Shown here in pieces: positions 21,472 through 31,530 of a stretch of DNA of 64,000 nt. Positions within the stretch are counted from its first letter, which is position 1. Every line of letters begins with the position of its first letter. The stretch lies in NCBI GenBank assembly GCA_022495995.1, contig JAFEMH010006969.1, positions 42,957 through 106,956 of the forward strand, written 5' to 3'. A program made the translations under genes and the position numbers. Origin of the DNA: Adenophora triphylla var. japonica. Its lineage: Eukaryota > Streptophyta > Magnoliopsida > Asterales > Campanulaceae. The notes below the pieces were generated by a model. It worked only from the letters and a program-made list of their open reading frames with translations. It was not told the DNA's origin and searched no databases.

Positions 21472-21938
21472 GGGAATTTGCCCCATAAGTTCCTTTTGGA
21501 ACAAATCACTTCTCACTAAGTTCCTCATTGTATTAAAATGCCACATAAGTTCTCATGTTGTATTATGTATAATACAACATTTAGTTATGCAGTAGTTTAA
21601 AATCATAATACTGCATCCGCACCACCGCCTCTGCCACAGCCCAGCTCCGCCGCCGCCGTCTGCTATCGCCGCATGCCGGATTTCGGTCAATTTTCACCGC
21701 AATTCGGCAATTTTGGCCGAAATCCGGCCGCTGATCGCCGGAATCCGGTTGCCGGAGGTCAGAATCTGGTCGCCGGTCCATGGGCTTTGACTCCGATCAC
21801 CGGCGGCCGCCGGAATGCAGTATTACGGCCTTAATTGATGTTGTATTTTCGAAACATAATACAACATCATAATACAACATGGGGAAGGAACTTATCGGGC
21901 ATTATGAAACTTTTTTAGAATTTATCGGACATAATCCC
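21472..21938. mobile_element. Small Mutator-like element with GC-rich core
   Basis: Flanked by TAATTAAAT (21463-21471) and TTATTAAAT (21939-21947), a 9-bp duplication with one mismatch. Ends are imperfect inverted repeats sharing words such as ATAAGTTCCTT, CATGTTGTATTATG and ATAATACTGCAT. The core 21610-21800 is sharply GC-rich (repeated CCGCC, GCCGGAATCCGG) in contrast to AT-rich arms, as when a MULE carries a captured host fragment. No intact ORF is seen. Confidence 0.55.
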
Positions 21939-22102
21939 TTATTAAATTAACCTAAAATAATTACTCAAATTTCATTTATAATAATGACCAAAAAATGGGA
22001 GGATTATTTTCGAAAGGAGGGGTTAGCATTTATGACTAAGATTGATTTTGTTTGAAGTAAATACTGCGAAACTCGGGATTTCCAATTCCATATCTTTCAG
22101 TG

Positions 22103-22474
22103 TGATACAGTATGATAGCACATAAGTTGATTAAGCGGGACAAGCAAGGAGATCAAAATCTGGAGCTAAGTTAGGATTTGATTTTAACTATTTTTATTTG
22201 TTATTATTTTATTATTTTCGGAATTTATTTTAAATAGGTAATATTTTTATGATTAGAAGTAGATTATGGTTTTATTTTAATGTTTTATTGATTGATTAGG
22301 TTACTATATAACTAGGGTTATTTTGGAAAGTTTTTGACTTGTTTTTCAAGTCCTAGGGTCACTATATAATTAGGCATAATTGTAATTTCGAAAATCAGTG
22401 ATTGATTATTGAATAAAGAAAATAAAGGAAAAGCTGAGGCTTTCTTTATCTAGGATTTGTAACCCATTGTTTCT
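22103..22474 (+). mobile_element. 5' LTR (left part) of small gag-like LTR element
   Basis: Begins TGATACAGTATGATAGC after TSD CAGTG (22098-22102). It matches the 3' LTR at 28591 almost exactly. It is interrupted after GTTTCT at 22474 by a copia element and resumes at 27677. The two parts (372 + 45 bp) add to 417 bp, exactly the 3' LTR length. Confidence 0.95.
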
Positions 22475-22661
22475 TGTTGGGGTGCAAACCCAATCCCACA
22501 TCGACAATTGAACAAAGTATTGTCAGGTTTATAAGAGCACACACCCACTTCATTAGTATGAGGCCTTTTGGAAAGTTCCCAAGAGCAAATCCGTGCGGGC
22601 TGGGCCCAAAGCGGACAATATCATACTAATGTGGAGTGGTGGGGTGGTCACGGTCCCTACA
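22475..22661 (+). mobile_element. Copia 5' LTR (187 bp), snRNA-type promoter words
   Basis: Starts TGTTGGGGTGCAAACC right after target site TTTCT (22470-22474) and ends CGGTCCCTACA two bases before the primer-binding site. It contains ATCCCACATCG (22493-22503), identical to the plant U-snRNA upstream sequence element RTCCCACATCG, then 24 bp, then TTTATAAG (22528-22535). An 11-bp inverted repeat, CATTAGTATGA / TCATACTAATG, lies at about 22553 and 22620. It has no similarity by eye to the 3' LTR of the same insertion. Confidence 0.7.
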
Positions 22662-22663
22662 AA

Positions 22664-22675
22664 TGGTATCAGAGC
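22664..22675 (+). other. Copia primer-binding site
   Basis: TGGTATCAGAGC, two bases after the 5' LTR end, is complementary to the 3' end of initiator tRNA-Met. Confidence 0.9.
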
Positions 22676-22879
22676 TTCGGTTCGATGAACCTAGGAATTT
22701 TCTTCTGCGAGCTACCTTCAATCCAAAATGCAATTTTGGTTTGGTATTTTTGTTAGCATATACCTGCTGTTATTTACTCCCGTTGATAATTTTCTCGCTC
22801 GCTAGAAATTATTTGCTTGCTTTGTGTTGACTATGTGCTTAAATCTGTGATTTTCATAAACGTTAATTGTATTTTGATA

Positions 22880-23672
22880 ATGTCTACCTCGAATTACAAT
22901 TTGGAACCGTTTAACGGAAAATCTGATTTTTCTATATGGCAACAAAAGATGAAAGGAATTTTGATTAAAGAAAAAACTTATAAAGCAATAACATTAAAGT
23001 TTCCAAAAGATGCTTCTGAAGAAGATATGCTTGAATGGGATGAATGTGCTTACTCGTCTATTATCTTGAACTTGTCCGAAGCTGTTATTCGGAAATGTGG
23101 TAAACAAGCGCATGCTAGAGATCTTTGGACTAAATTGGAATCAATTTATTTTGATAAAAACTTGCCTAATAAAACCTATCTTTTAGAAAAGTTTTTAGTT
23201 TCAAGTTAGATTTAAACAAAGATATTGAGGACAACATTGATGAGTTTACCAAATTAATTCAAGATATAAAACAAACGGGTGATGAACACATTGATAACTA
23301 CACTTCAATTGTCCTTTTAAATGCTATACCTGATTCATACTCTGATGTTAAATCGCTATCAAATATGGTAGAGACCAAGTTAAGCTTGATACGGTGATTA
23401 ACGGTTTAAAGAGTAAAGAGTTAGATTTAAAGGCCAATAAAGGGAAGTCTAGTAGTACAAGTGAAGTTAATATGGTTAGAGGTAGAACCAAACAGAGGCA
23501 CAATGGAAAACTTCATCAAAATCAAAATTCGGACAAAAAGAATGGGAGAAGTCCAAGTAGGTCGAACTCCAAACAAAGGCATAGAACTTGTTACAATTGT
23601 GGGGAAGTAGGACACTTTAGGAAAGATTGTTCCAGTCCTAAGAAAAATCAAAAACACAACCAAATTGATTGA
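22880..23672 (+). pseudogene. Copia gag, two frameshifts, CCHC zinc knuckle
   Basis: Start ATG chosen at 22880 (STSNYNLEPFNGKSDFSIWQ), matching the Tnt1/Tork-type copia gag N-terminus. The next ATG upstream (22817) adds unlikely hydrophobic residues. The gag continues YKAITLKFPKDASEED, IRKCGKQAHARDLWTKLES and NKTYLLEKF. A one-base shift at about 23195 and another at about 23390 break the frame. The zinc knuckle CYNCGEVGHFRKDC (CX2CX4HX4C) is intact near 23590-23630. A stop (TGA at 23670-23672) separates it from the downstream frame. Confidence 0.85.
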
Positions 23673-23681
23673 AACTTAGCT

Positions 23682-25199
23682 TTGAGTAGTGATGCTTCCG
23701 CTGATGTGTTTATGGTGATTGATTCATGTGATAATGTTGTGAATTCTATGCATTCTACATGTGCTAGTGAATGGCTTATATATTCTGGTTGCACATATCA
23801 TATGACACCATTGAAAACTCTTTTCTCTACTTACCAAGAAGTTAATGTTGGCTCCGTTTCCTTAGCAAATGAGAAAAAGTGTCAAATAATTGGTATTGGT
23901 GATATTGATTTGAAATGTAATTCTGGTTATGTTTTAACTTTGAAAAATGTGAGACATGTGCCCGAATTGTGTAGTAACTTGATTTCTTGTGCTTCTTTGG
24001 AGGATGATGGTTTGGAAGGAAAATGGGGAAAGGGAGTTATGAAAATACTAAAGGGATCTTTAGTGATTGCTAAATGTGAAAAACGTCAAAATTTGTATGT
24101 TTGCTCAGCTTTGCCTATGTCTCGTTCTGATATTTGTGCTAATATTGTTAAAGAGGATAAAACAAGTTTATGGCATAAGAGACTAGGACACATAAGTAAT
24201 AAAGGCTTAGAAATTTTGCATAAAACTGGAATTTTAAAGGAAAATATTTCTGCTGTGCCTTTTTGTGATACTTGTGTGAAGAGCAAACATCATAAGGTGA
24301 GTTTTCCTCCCCCTTCCCTTGGTAAGCATTCAAGTAAAAAATTCCTTGACTACCTACATGCTGATGTATGGGGGCCCGCTAGTGTGCCCACTCAAGGTGG
24401 AAACCGGTATTTCTTATCTATTATCGATGACTTTTCACGAAAAGTCTGGATTTTCTTAATGAGACATAAATCTGTACCTTATAACCCTCAACAAAATGGC
24501 GTTGCCGAGCGTATGAATAGAACTCTTTTGGAAAGAGTTAGGGCTATGCTTGAGACCTCGGGTCTCTCCAAACGATTTTGGGGAGAGGCAGTGATGACTG
24601 CCGCCTATATCATCAATAGGTCCCCTTCTGTGCCATTGCATGGTAGATGCCCCGAAGCGGTATTTACGGGAAGAGATATTGATATCTCGCACATGAGAGT
24701 TTTCGGTTGTGCTGCTTATGCCCATCAAAAACATGACAAACTTGAACCTAGAGCTGCTAGGTGTGTTTTCTTGGGGTACCCGGAGGGTGTGAAAGGGTAT
24801 AGACTTTGGTTAAAAGAGGAAAATGGTTTTAAAGTCATAATTAGTAGGGATGTTGTTTTTAATGAAACTGAATTTCCATGCTTGATTCCTGCTCAACCTA
24901 TACCTGCTGAAAATGTTCCCCCTCCCCCGGCTCCAATTATGGTGGAGCACCCTTATGTGATTGATACGAATGTGCCAACTGAAAATGTGCAAGTTGATCA
25001 TGAAAATGAGCATGTTGAAATTGAACAAAATGAAGATGTTGAAAATGAACAAGAAAATTTTCAAGAGATGGAAAATTTAGATGATTACCAATTAGCTAGG
25101 GATCGCCCTAGACGGGAGGTAAGGAGACCATCAAGACTTGATGATTTTCACATGACATCTTTTGTGTTTAATATGTTTGATTCTCTTGATAAGCCGTGA
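23682..25199 (+). pseudogene. Copia protease-integrase with lethal changes
   Basis: 505-codon frame. The protease active site reads WLIYSGCTYHMTP where copia elements have a DSG, so the catalytic Asp is Tyr (TAT). Integrase: HKRLGHISNKGLEILHK with FCDTCVKSKH (HHCC finger), then LDYLHADVWGPASVPTQGG (first catalytic Asp) and FLSIIDDFSRKVWIF. At about 24470 the sequence jumps from MRHKS to VPYNPQQNGVAERMNRTLLE, omitting about 60 residues that include the second catalytic Asp. The Glu in VAERMN remains. The C-terminal part has FGCAAYAHQ, FLGYPEGVKGYRLW and an acidic linker. Confidence 0.9.
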
Positions 25200-26248
25200 T
25201 GAACCGAAAACTTATAAAGATGCTTTAAATTACTGCTCATTACGCTAAGTGGTTAAATGCATGAAAGATGAAATGAACTCTTTGCATGTTAACAAAACAT
25301 GGACATTAGTCCCTAAACCAAAAATGTTCTCTTGTTGATTGCAAATGGTTGTTTAAGGTTAAGTCTGAGAATGAGACTGTTCGATTTAAAGCACGGTTAG
25401 TTGCTAAAGGGTTTACTCAAAAAGAGGGGGTAGATTACACAGAAATCTTTGCCCCGGTTGTCAAGTTTACTACGGTAAGGGTTATGCTTGCTTTAGTTGC
25501 TCAGTTTAATTGGGAATTAAAACAAATGGATGTGAAAACGGCGTTTTTACATGGTGATTTGGATGAAAAAATTTTCATGCGTCAACCTGAAGGTTTTGTT
25601 GATAAGATTAATCCTGATTATGTGTGTTTATTGAAAAAATCTTTATATGGCTTGAAACAATCTCCTAGAATGTGGAACAAGAAGTTTGATACGTGCATGT
25701 TGTCTTTACAATTCACTCGTAGTTCGTATGATCATTGTTTGTATTTTAAAGACAACTCTTCTACTCCTGTGTTCCTATTGATTTACGTTGATGATATGCT
25801 TATAATCAGTCCATGCTGTAAATCAATTCAAGATGTGCAAAATTGTCTGTGTGAAACTTTTGACATGAAAGATTTGGGGGATGCTAAAAAGATTTTGGGA
25901 ATGAACATTGTTAGGGATAGAAAGAACTCCACTATTTCTCTTAATCAGATTTCTTATGTGCAAAAGATTTTTAGTAAATTTAGAATGGAGAATGCTAAAT
26001 CTGCAAATGTGCCTTTAGCGGGTCATTTTATCCTTAGTAAGAATCGAGTCTCCCAAACCGATTTTGATAGAAAACAAATGGAGAATGTGCCTTATTCTAA
26101 TGCAATTGGATCGATAATGTATCTTATGGTTAGCACTAGACCTGATATAGCTTATTCGATAAGCTGCTTGAGTAGATACATGTCCAACCCTGTAAGCCCC
26201 ATTGGGAAGGTGTCAAATGGCTGCATAGATATCTTGGTTATTCTGTGA
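25200..26248 (+). pseudogene. Copia reverse transcriptase
   Basis: RT continues in broken frames: AMKDEMNSLHVNKTWTLV-like residues at 25250-25310, then a long frame with [61 protein letters not shown] and the catalytic YVDDM (about 25790). It ends near ISCLSRYMSNP. Frame changes at about 25245, 25330 and 26200 disable it. The catalytic aspartates themselves are intact. Confidence 0.9.
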
Positions 26249-26754
26249 ATTATGGCTTGAAATTCTCTAAATGCAATGAAGGTGTTAAACTGAAAGGTTA
26301 TGTTGATTCTAACTATTCAAATGATAGAGATAGTAGGAAATCTACTACTTCATATGTGTTCACTTTGTGTGGTTCATGTGTTAGTTGGAAATCTCAATTA
26401 CAATCCATTGTTGCATTGTCTACTACCGAGTCGGAATATGTTGCAATAACTGAAGCTTTTAAAGAAGCGACTTGGTTGAAAGGATTAATTAGAAATTGGT
26501 TTTTGAAAGATAAAGTTGTAGTTTATTCTGATAGTCAGTCCGAAATTCAACTTTGCAAAAACCCTGTTTTTCATGATAGGACTAAGCATATTGATGTTCG
26601 TTTTCATTACTTGCGAGACTTGATTGAAAAAGGTTTTATCTTACTTGAAAAAATTCCGACTCAGTATAATCCTGCTGATATGGGAACAAAATGCTTGCCT
26701 GTGTTAAAACTTCAATCGTGTTTAAAAACTTTGAATTTTGACACCAATGACTAA
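26245..26754 (+). pseudogene. Copia RNase H
   Basis: 170-codon frame with KLKGYVDSNYSNDRDSRKST, SWKSQLQSIVALSTTESEYV, VVYSDSQSEIQLCKNPVFHD and KHIDVRFHYLRDLIEKGFI, ending DTND at the stop. This is the normal C-terminus of a plant copia polyprotein. Catalytic acidic residues (VDSNY, TTESEY, YSDSQ) are present. It is separated from RT by a frameshift. Confidence 0.9.
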
Positions 26755-26942
26755 TGGTGTGAGTGTTTTGTTGGATCCCTGTTTCCTTTCTTTGTGATTG
26801 GAAAGTGAGTTTCTCCCTTTACTGTTATCTTTGTGATTTCAGCTTCCCGTTCTTGTTTCCTACTTTGTGTTGGAACAAGTTCGGGATAGGCTATGATGTA
26901 CCCCTCTCAGTCCGTAAGTTCCTCGTGATTAACCGATACTTG

Positions 26943-27671
26943 TTCCAAGGTGGAGATTGTAAAGTAGCGATGGCCCAATATGGGCAACCTACAAAAGGCC
27001 CAATAGAAACCCAGCCCAAGCCAACTCCCCTCTCTGTTTTTCCCCAGCGTCTGATCAAATTAGGGGCTGTTTACGCCCTAATTACGATCTCCCTGGTTCG
27101 TTTCGCCGCAGCTGACTTCGCCCTTCCTCCTGCGATTTCGGTGATGCCGTTGCTGATTGTTTGGCTCGATAAGGATTACAGCAGTACTTATCTCTTCAAT
27201 TGTTATCTTCTTCAGCCTATAAATACCGTCCCCCTCTTCCTCTTCAAGGTACGGTGATCTATCAGCAATCTCTCTATCTCTCTCTCAAACTCTCTCTTCT
27301 TCATCCTTGCTCTGTGCGATTCTGTGAGTTGGGTTAACTGTGAAGGGATACACTGGTGTGTGTGTGTTTGAGCCGTGTGAGATTACTCTGTGAGAGGGGT
27401 TTCGGGTTTGGGTTTGTTGGTAGGCTTGGCCATTGACGGAAATTGATACCTTGGAACGGATTGTTGGTTGGACTGAACAATTATACTGTGTATAATTGTT
27501 GTATGTGGGATCTGAGCCGAATCTAAGCTTATGCTATTACTCAGAATTGCTCAGATACCGTGGTATTTTCTTTTTATTATTGTTATTAAACATTTGCTAC
27601 TTTCGTTGTTTCTTCCTAACGTTGTTTTGCAGCCTTGTTCCTATTTGGTTCATAAATCAGGTGACATTACA
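26943..27671 (+). mobile_element. Copia 3' LTR (about 715 bp, from 26957), with PPT
   Basis: A polypurine tract CCAAGGTGGAGAT (from about 26945) precedes TGTAAAGTAGCGATGGCCC. The repeat ends GTGACATTACA at 27671, directly followed by target duplicate TTTCT (27672-27676). It contains a TATA box CCTATAAATACC near 27214 and CT-rich downstream sequence, so it looks like a functional LTR. It does not match the 187-bp 5' LTR at 22475. Confidence 0.65.
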
Positions 27672-27676
27672 TTTCT

Positions 27677-27735
27677 GATTCTTTCCGTTCGGTATCAATC
27701 TCAAGGCTTCATTCGACATCATTTGGTATCAGATT
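27677..27735 (+). mobile_element. Rest of small element's 5' LTR and its primer-binding site
   Basis: 27677-27721 completes the split 5' LTR, ending CATTCGACATCA as in the 3' copy at 29007. TTTGGTATCAGATTCC follows from 27722 and matches the initiator tRNA-Met site for TGGTATCAGA. Confidence 0.9.
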
Positions 27736-27881
27736 CCTGGACGAGGGTATCGATATTGATGGCCGAATGAGGGTGTGGTGTTCGCGGCGGAAGAGATGTT
27801 CATGGAAGGAACCGTGGAGCGGATTCCCATCAGGACGATCATCATCGCAAACGTGAACTACGTGATATTGAGGTAGACGAA

Positions 27882-28721
27882 ATGCGAAAGCAGATTCAAC
27901 AACTCCAGAATTTTCAGGCACGCGTGGAAGGGGCCATGATGCATCCACCGGCTATGGGTTCAGATTCGGAGGTATTATCTGAGGACATGGAGTTTCAAGA
28001 AGGGGTCACTCCCATCAATCGGGGTCAAGAAATTGGGTCCAGAAATGTGGCAAATCCTTCAAGGGATATCGATGCAGAAATCGAGAGTCCGGGGATTAAA
28101 GATATGGCACATCCGGATGTATTTCGCGTCCCATTATCTATCGTTACTATTGAAAGGGTTTTTGATGATCCATCATCACCCTTTGCTTTATCAGACAGTT
28201 TTGATCAATTTATTGATTGGTCAAAACCTCCTGTTTATGATATTTATGACTGTGATATTTGTCAATTGAAAATGTCATATTTGGAAGATCTAAAAACACC
28301 TTGTTCAAAACTTCCATTGGATGAATTGTCGTGGAATTTTGAGTTCGTTAAGTGTTTTTTTCTGTATGAAGATCCTTTTGGTTGGTTGTTATCGGGTCAG
28401 ATTTGTCATCAAACTATCAAGAAATTTTTTGTTGATGGTTTTATTAAATATCGATGGACTGATTGGATGGATATATTGAGAAATAATATCAAGTATACAG
28501 TTCGTCTACGGTTGAAGGGTGAATTTTGTAAGGTATTTTTCAGCACAACAACCAAAATTCGAGGTCGAATTTTTTCTAAGAAGGAGAGAATGATACAGTA
28601 TGATAACACACAAGTTGATCAAGCGGGACAAGCAAGGAGATCAAAATCTGGAGCTAAGTTAGGATTTGATTTTAACTATTTTTATTTGTTATTATTTTAT
28701 TATTTTCAAAATTTATTTTAA
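27882..28721 (+). CDS. Gag-like ORF of the non-autonomous LTR element
   Basis: 280-codon frame starting MRKQIQQLQNFQARVEGAMM (helical, Gln-rich). Then an acidic region, the segment FDQFIDWSKPPVYDIYDCD, and an aromatic-rich C-terminal half (LSWNFEFVKCFFLYEDPFGW, FIKYRWTDWMDIL). The first segment resembles the N-terminal region of some plant Ty3 gag proteins, but I see no zinc knuckle, protease or RT. The frame runs through the polypurine tract and stops inside the 3' LTR (28719-28721), so the original stop is lost or lies in the LTR. Function unproven; possibly a gag-only terminal-repeat element. Confidence 0.45.
   Translation: MRKQIQQLQNFQARVEGAMMHPPAMGSDSEVLSEDMEFQEGVTPINRGQEIGSRNVANPSRDIDAEIESPGIKDMAHPDVFRVPLSIVTIERVFDDPSSPFALSDSFDQFIDWSKPPVYDIYDCDICQLKMSYLEDLKTPCSKLPLDELSWNFEFVKCFFLYEDPFGWLLSGQICHQTIKKFFVDGFIKYRWTDWMDILRNNIKYTVRLRLKGEFCKVFFSTTTKIRGRIFSKKERMIQYDNTQVDQAGQARRSKSGAKLGFDFNYFYLLLFYYFQNLF
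28578..28590 (+). other. Polypurine tract of small LTR element
   Basis: AAGAAGGAGAGAA immediately precedes the 3' LTR start. Confidence 0.75.
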
Positions 28722-29007
28722 ATAGGTAATATTTTTATGATTAGAAGTAGATTATGGTTTTATTTTAATGTTTTATTGATTGATTAGGTTACTATATAAC
28801 TAGGGTTATTTTGGAAAGTTTTTGACTTGTTTTTCAAGTCCTAGGGTCACTATATAATTAGGCATAATTGTAATTTTGAAAATCAGTGGTTGATTATTGA
28901 ATAAAGAAAATAAAAGAAAAGCTGAGGCTTTCTTTATCTAGGGTTTGTAACTCATTGTTTCTGATTATTTTCGTTCGGTATCAATCTCAAGGCTTCATTC
29001 GACATCA
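28591..29007 (+). mobile_element. 3' LTR (417 bp) of small gag-like LTR element
   Basis: TGATACAGTATGATAAC to CATTCGACATCA, followed by TSD CAGTG (29008-29012) that duplicates 22098-22102. It differs from the 5' copy by only a handful of substitutions. The whole element, without the nested copia insertion, is 1703 bp. Confidence 0.95.
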
Positions 29008-29012
29008 CAGTG

Positions 29013-29573
29013 CCTTTGACTGGCCCATCAAAGATAACTAAAGAAATTATGTTTTCGTATGTCGGTAAATACTGTTTTTGAATAATGTGGTTTCAAGAAA
29101 AAAAAATCATTTTGAAATAATGTTTTTTATTTATTTGTACATGCTTGTATCATATAATTGTACTAAAATTATTTTCTTAAATTTAAATAAGACATTTATT
29201 TTTAAAATTGACAAAAATATAATATTTATTATGAGACGAAATGAACTAAAAAATTATGGTTGAGACAGGTACATTTTTGTAGCCGGCACCACCCACAAGG
29301 ATACAACTAAGCAAACTCCAACGGATAGTGTCACTCTCATGTCCCATAAACAAATTATTACTAACCTATAAAACCCTTGGCTCTTCTCTTCCCCACTTTT
29401 CTTTCACTGCGTCAACCCTAATTTCTATCATCATTCATATATATATGCTCTCATGAGTCTCTACAAGAAACCCCTGATCTCTTGAGTCTTTCTATATCAA
29501 AGTCCCGGCCCGAGTCCATTGTCTTGATAAAAACCATATAAATATCATAATATTTTTTTGCACATCATCAATT
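29013..29573 (+). promoter_or_regulatory. Zinc-finger gene upstream region with TATA box
   Basis: AT-rich upstream DNA of the gene at 29574. The best core element is TATAAAA at 29367-29373, about 200 bp before the ATG. It is followed by CT-rich leader-like sequence (29380-29420), typical of plant 5' UTRs. The small LTR element ends at 29012, so it sits within about 360 bp of this TATA box. Confidence 0.5.
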
Positions 29574-30146
29574 ATGGAATCTATAAAGTATGCAAAATCG
29601 GAAACTTCTAGTGAAGAAAACGGTCAGCCGTTTTCACCAGACAAATGCAACAATGATCAAAGCTATGGTATCGGCCGCTCCTACGAGTGTACTTTTTGCA
29701 AGAGAGGCTTCACAAATGCTCAAGCTTTGGGAGGTCATATGAACATACATAGGAAAGACAAAGACAAAGCCAAAGCTGAAAAGAATTTGACCAAGTCCAA
29801 GAAAAAGAACAGCATGATCAATGATGCTCCTTCAAGCTATTTTTCCAAGATTTCAAGTGATGATCAACAAAGAAATTATCATCATTTTTCGTCTTTTGGG
29901 GCGCAGATTAACTTTCCGTCTTATTTTCCTCCATCTAACCCTAGCTACTCACAAGGGTATAATTGTTATTATGCTAGTGGCTATTATGGTGCCCATATGG
30001 CGAACCATTTGGGTGCGAATTTGAGTATTGGAATCGGGGAGACGGATATGGAAAGTAGTAGTGGAAGAGAGGAGGAGCCGAATGGGAAAGAAGATTGGTT
30101 GGAGAATGAAGTGGATTTGGAGCTTCGACTAGGTCAATATCCATAG
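29574..30146 (+). CDS. Single C2H2 zinc-finger EAR-motif transcription repressor (TAC1-like)
   Basis: Intact single-exon gene of 190 residues, the only convincing host gene here. One C2H2 finger, [20 protein letters not shown] with NIHRK (Cys39, Cys42, His55, His59), contains the plant-specific QALGGH signature used for DNA contact. The N-terminus [17 protein letters not shown] and finger context resemble the TAC1/RBE-type subgroup of short single-finger regulators. Lys-rich sequence after the finger (residues 61-80) could serve nuclear import. The middle is Tyr/Ser/Pro-rich. The C-terminus [10 protein letters not shown] (181-190) is an EAR repression motif (LxLxL type), which in this family recruits TOPLESS co-repressors. 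Expected role: nuclear transcription repressor in development. The exact orthologue is not resolved. Confidence 0.92.
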   Translation: MESIKYAKSETSSEENGQPFSPDKCNNDQSYGIGRSYECTFCKRGFTNAQALGGHMNIHRKDKDKAKAEKNLTKSKKKNSMINDAPSSYFSKISSDDQQRNYHHFSSFGAQINFPSYFPPSNPSYSQGYNCYYASGYYGAHMANHLGANLSIGIGETDMESSSGREEEPNGKEDWLENEVDLELRLGQYP

Positions 30147-31528
30147 CCTAGAGTCTTGACCTTCGAAAACGAGGAAAAATCATAATTGTACAGCCTATTA
30201 TTTCATATGCTATATTTCGATTACTAAATCCTTCAGCTTAGGAAGGAGACAAGACGAAGACGAAGAACCAGAGAATCAAAGAGAAAAAGATGATCTATTT
30301 GCAATTCAAGAAGATCTCAAAAGGCAGTAGGTGAATGTTGCCATGACTTTTTTTTTTCGTAATTTTTAAATTATTACAGTTACACTGATTTATATTTTGC
30401 TTAAGATCACTATAGATTATACGTTTTATGCAACTGCAGTGTTATAAAAGTTGTGGTGCTATCAAAATGCTAATCCATATAGTGTTTTATTTGCTCAATT
30501 AATTGTTTGGCAAATCTCTTTGCTATGTATGATTTTGGTTGTTATTCGCTTCTGGTGGTACTAGGTTAACTTATTCTCTTGATTTGTATGATTTTGGTTG
30601 TTATTCGCTTGCTTGATTTTTCATTAGTTTTCGATTTAATGCTTATACGGAGTACATATTATATATTTTGAGTTGCGAAAGCAGATCAAAGAACAGTTTC
30701 AAGTATGGTACCATATCTTAAGCAGAAAAATCATAAAAATAGATGTCATAATCCACCTATTCAGATTCAGTGCATCCCATTAAAACGTATTCGGACTCGA
30801 TGATCATGACTAGCTATATTCCTAAAGATATGCATTTAGATAATATAGCTATTAAAGGATGGATAACAAACTGTCTCTTTCTCTCATACAAGCTTATGCA
30901 TAAAGATTAGCACATACTTTCATGCATGTTAACTAGTTAGGGCGGCGTGGGATTTCTTTTGTGATTTTTCATTTTCATTTCCGTTCGTGTTTTGATCTAT
31001 CCCAAATTCTTCTATCAGGATACATACACCTCCTGAAACAGTTTATATAATGTTGAATTATCCAGGACACTTCCAAATTCCAAGAACAAACAAAGAGAAC
31101 GTTAATTAAATGTTGTTATATATAACTCAATAAGTCATGCTTCATGATCCTATCAGAGTTACAGTGATATGTTTCTTAATGATTCTTTCTTTTGTTTCCT
31201 TTTGCATTGAACGTGATATGCTATCCGATATATTTTTTTCGATATGAAATTCAAATTCACTTTCAAGTAACACTTTTGTAATAGATTAAATCATTTATTA
31301 ATAAAAATCTCAATTTTTTTATCTAAAGAAATTAAGATATCCAAATTACTTTTATACGGATGAAATAAAATCAAGATAAAAACCTCATCACCAGTCACCG
31401 TTTGTGCTTAAACTGGATAAAAATAAATAAGCAACCAACTTTGGCGGGATAACATCACTCAATACCCTAATGATGTAGAACTTATGAAAACTAGGGTTTT
31501 AGTAAGGGGCTGACATAGCCATATGCTA
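30147..31528. other. 3' flank of zinc-finger gene, intergenic
   Basis: Purine-rich sequence up to about 30330 is probably 3' UTR. A short direct repeat (TTGTATGATTTTGGTTGTTATTCGC) occurs near 30526 and 30583. The rest is AT-rich intergenic DNA with no supportable gene. Confidence 0.5.
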
Positions 31529-31530
31529 TA

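Noticed and set aside
27496..27770. Leu-rich hydrophobic frames suggesting a membrane protein
   Set aside because: They cross the copia 3' LTR, the target duplication and the host LTR; there is no continuous gene.
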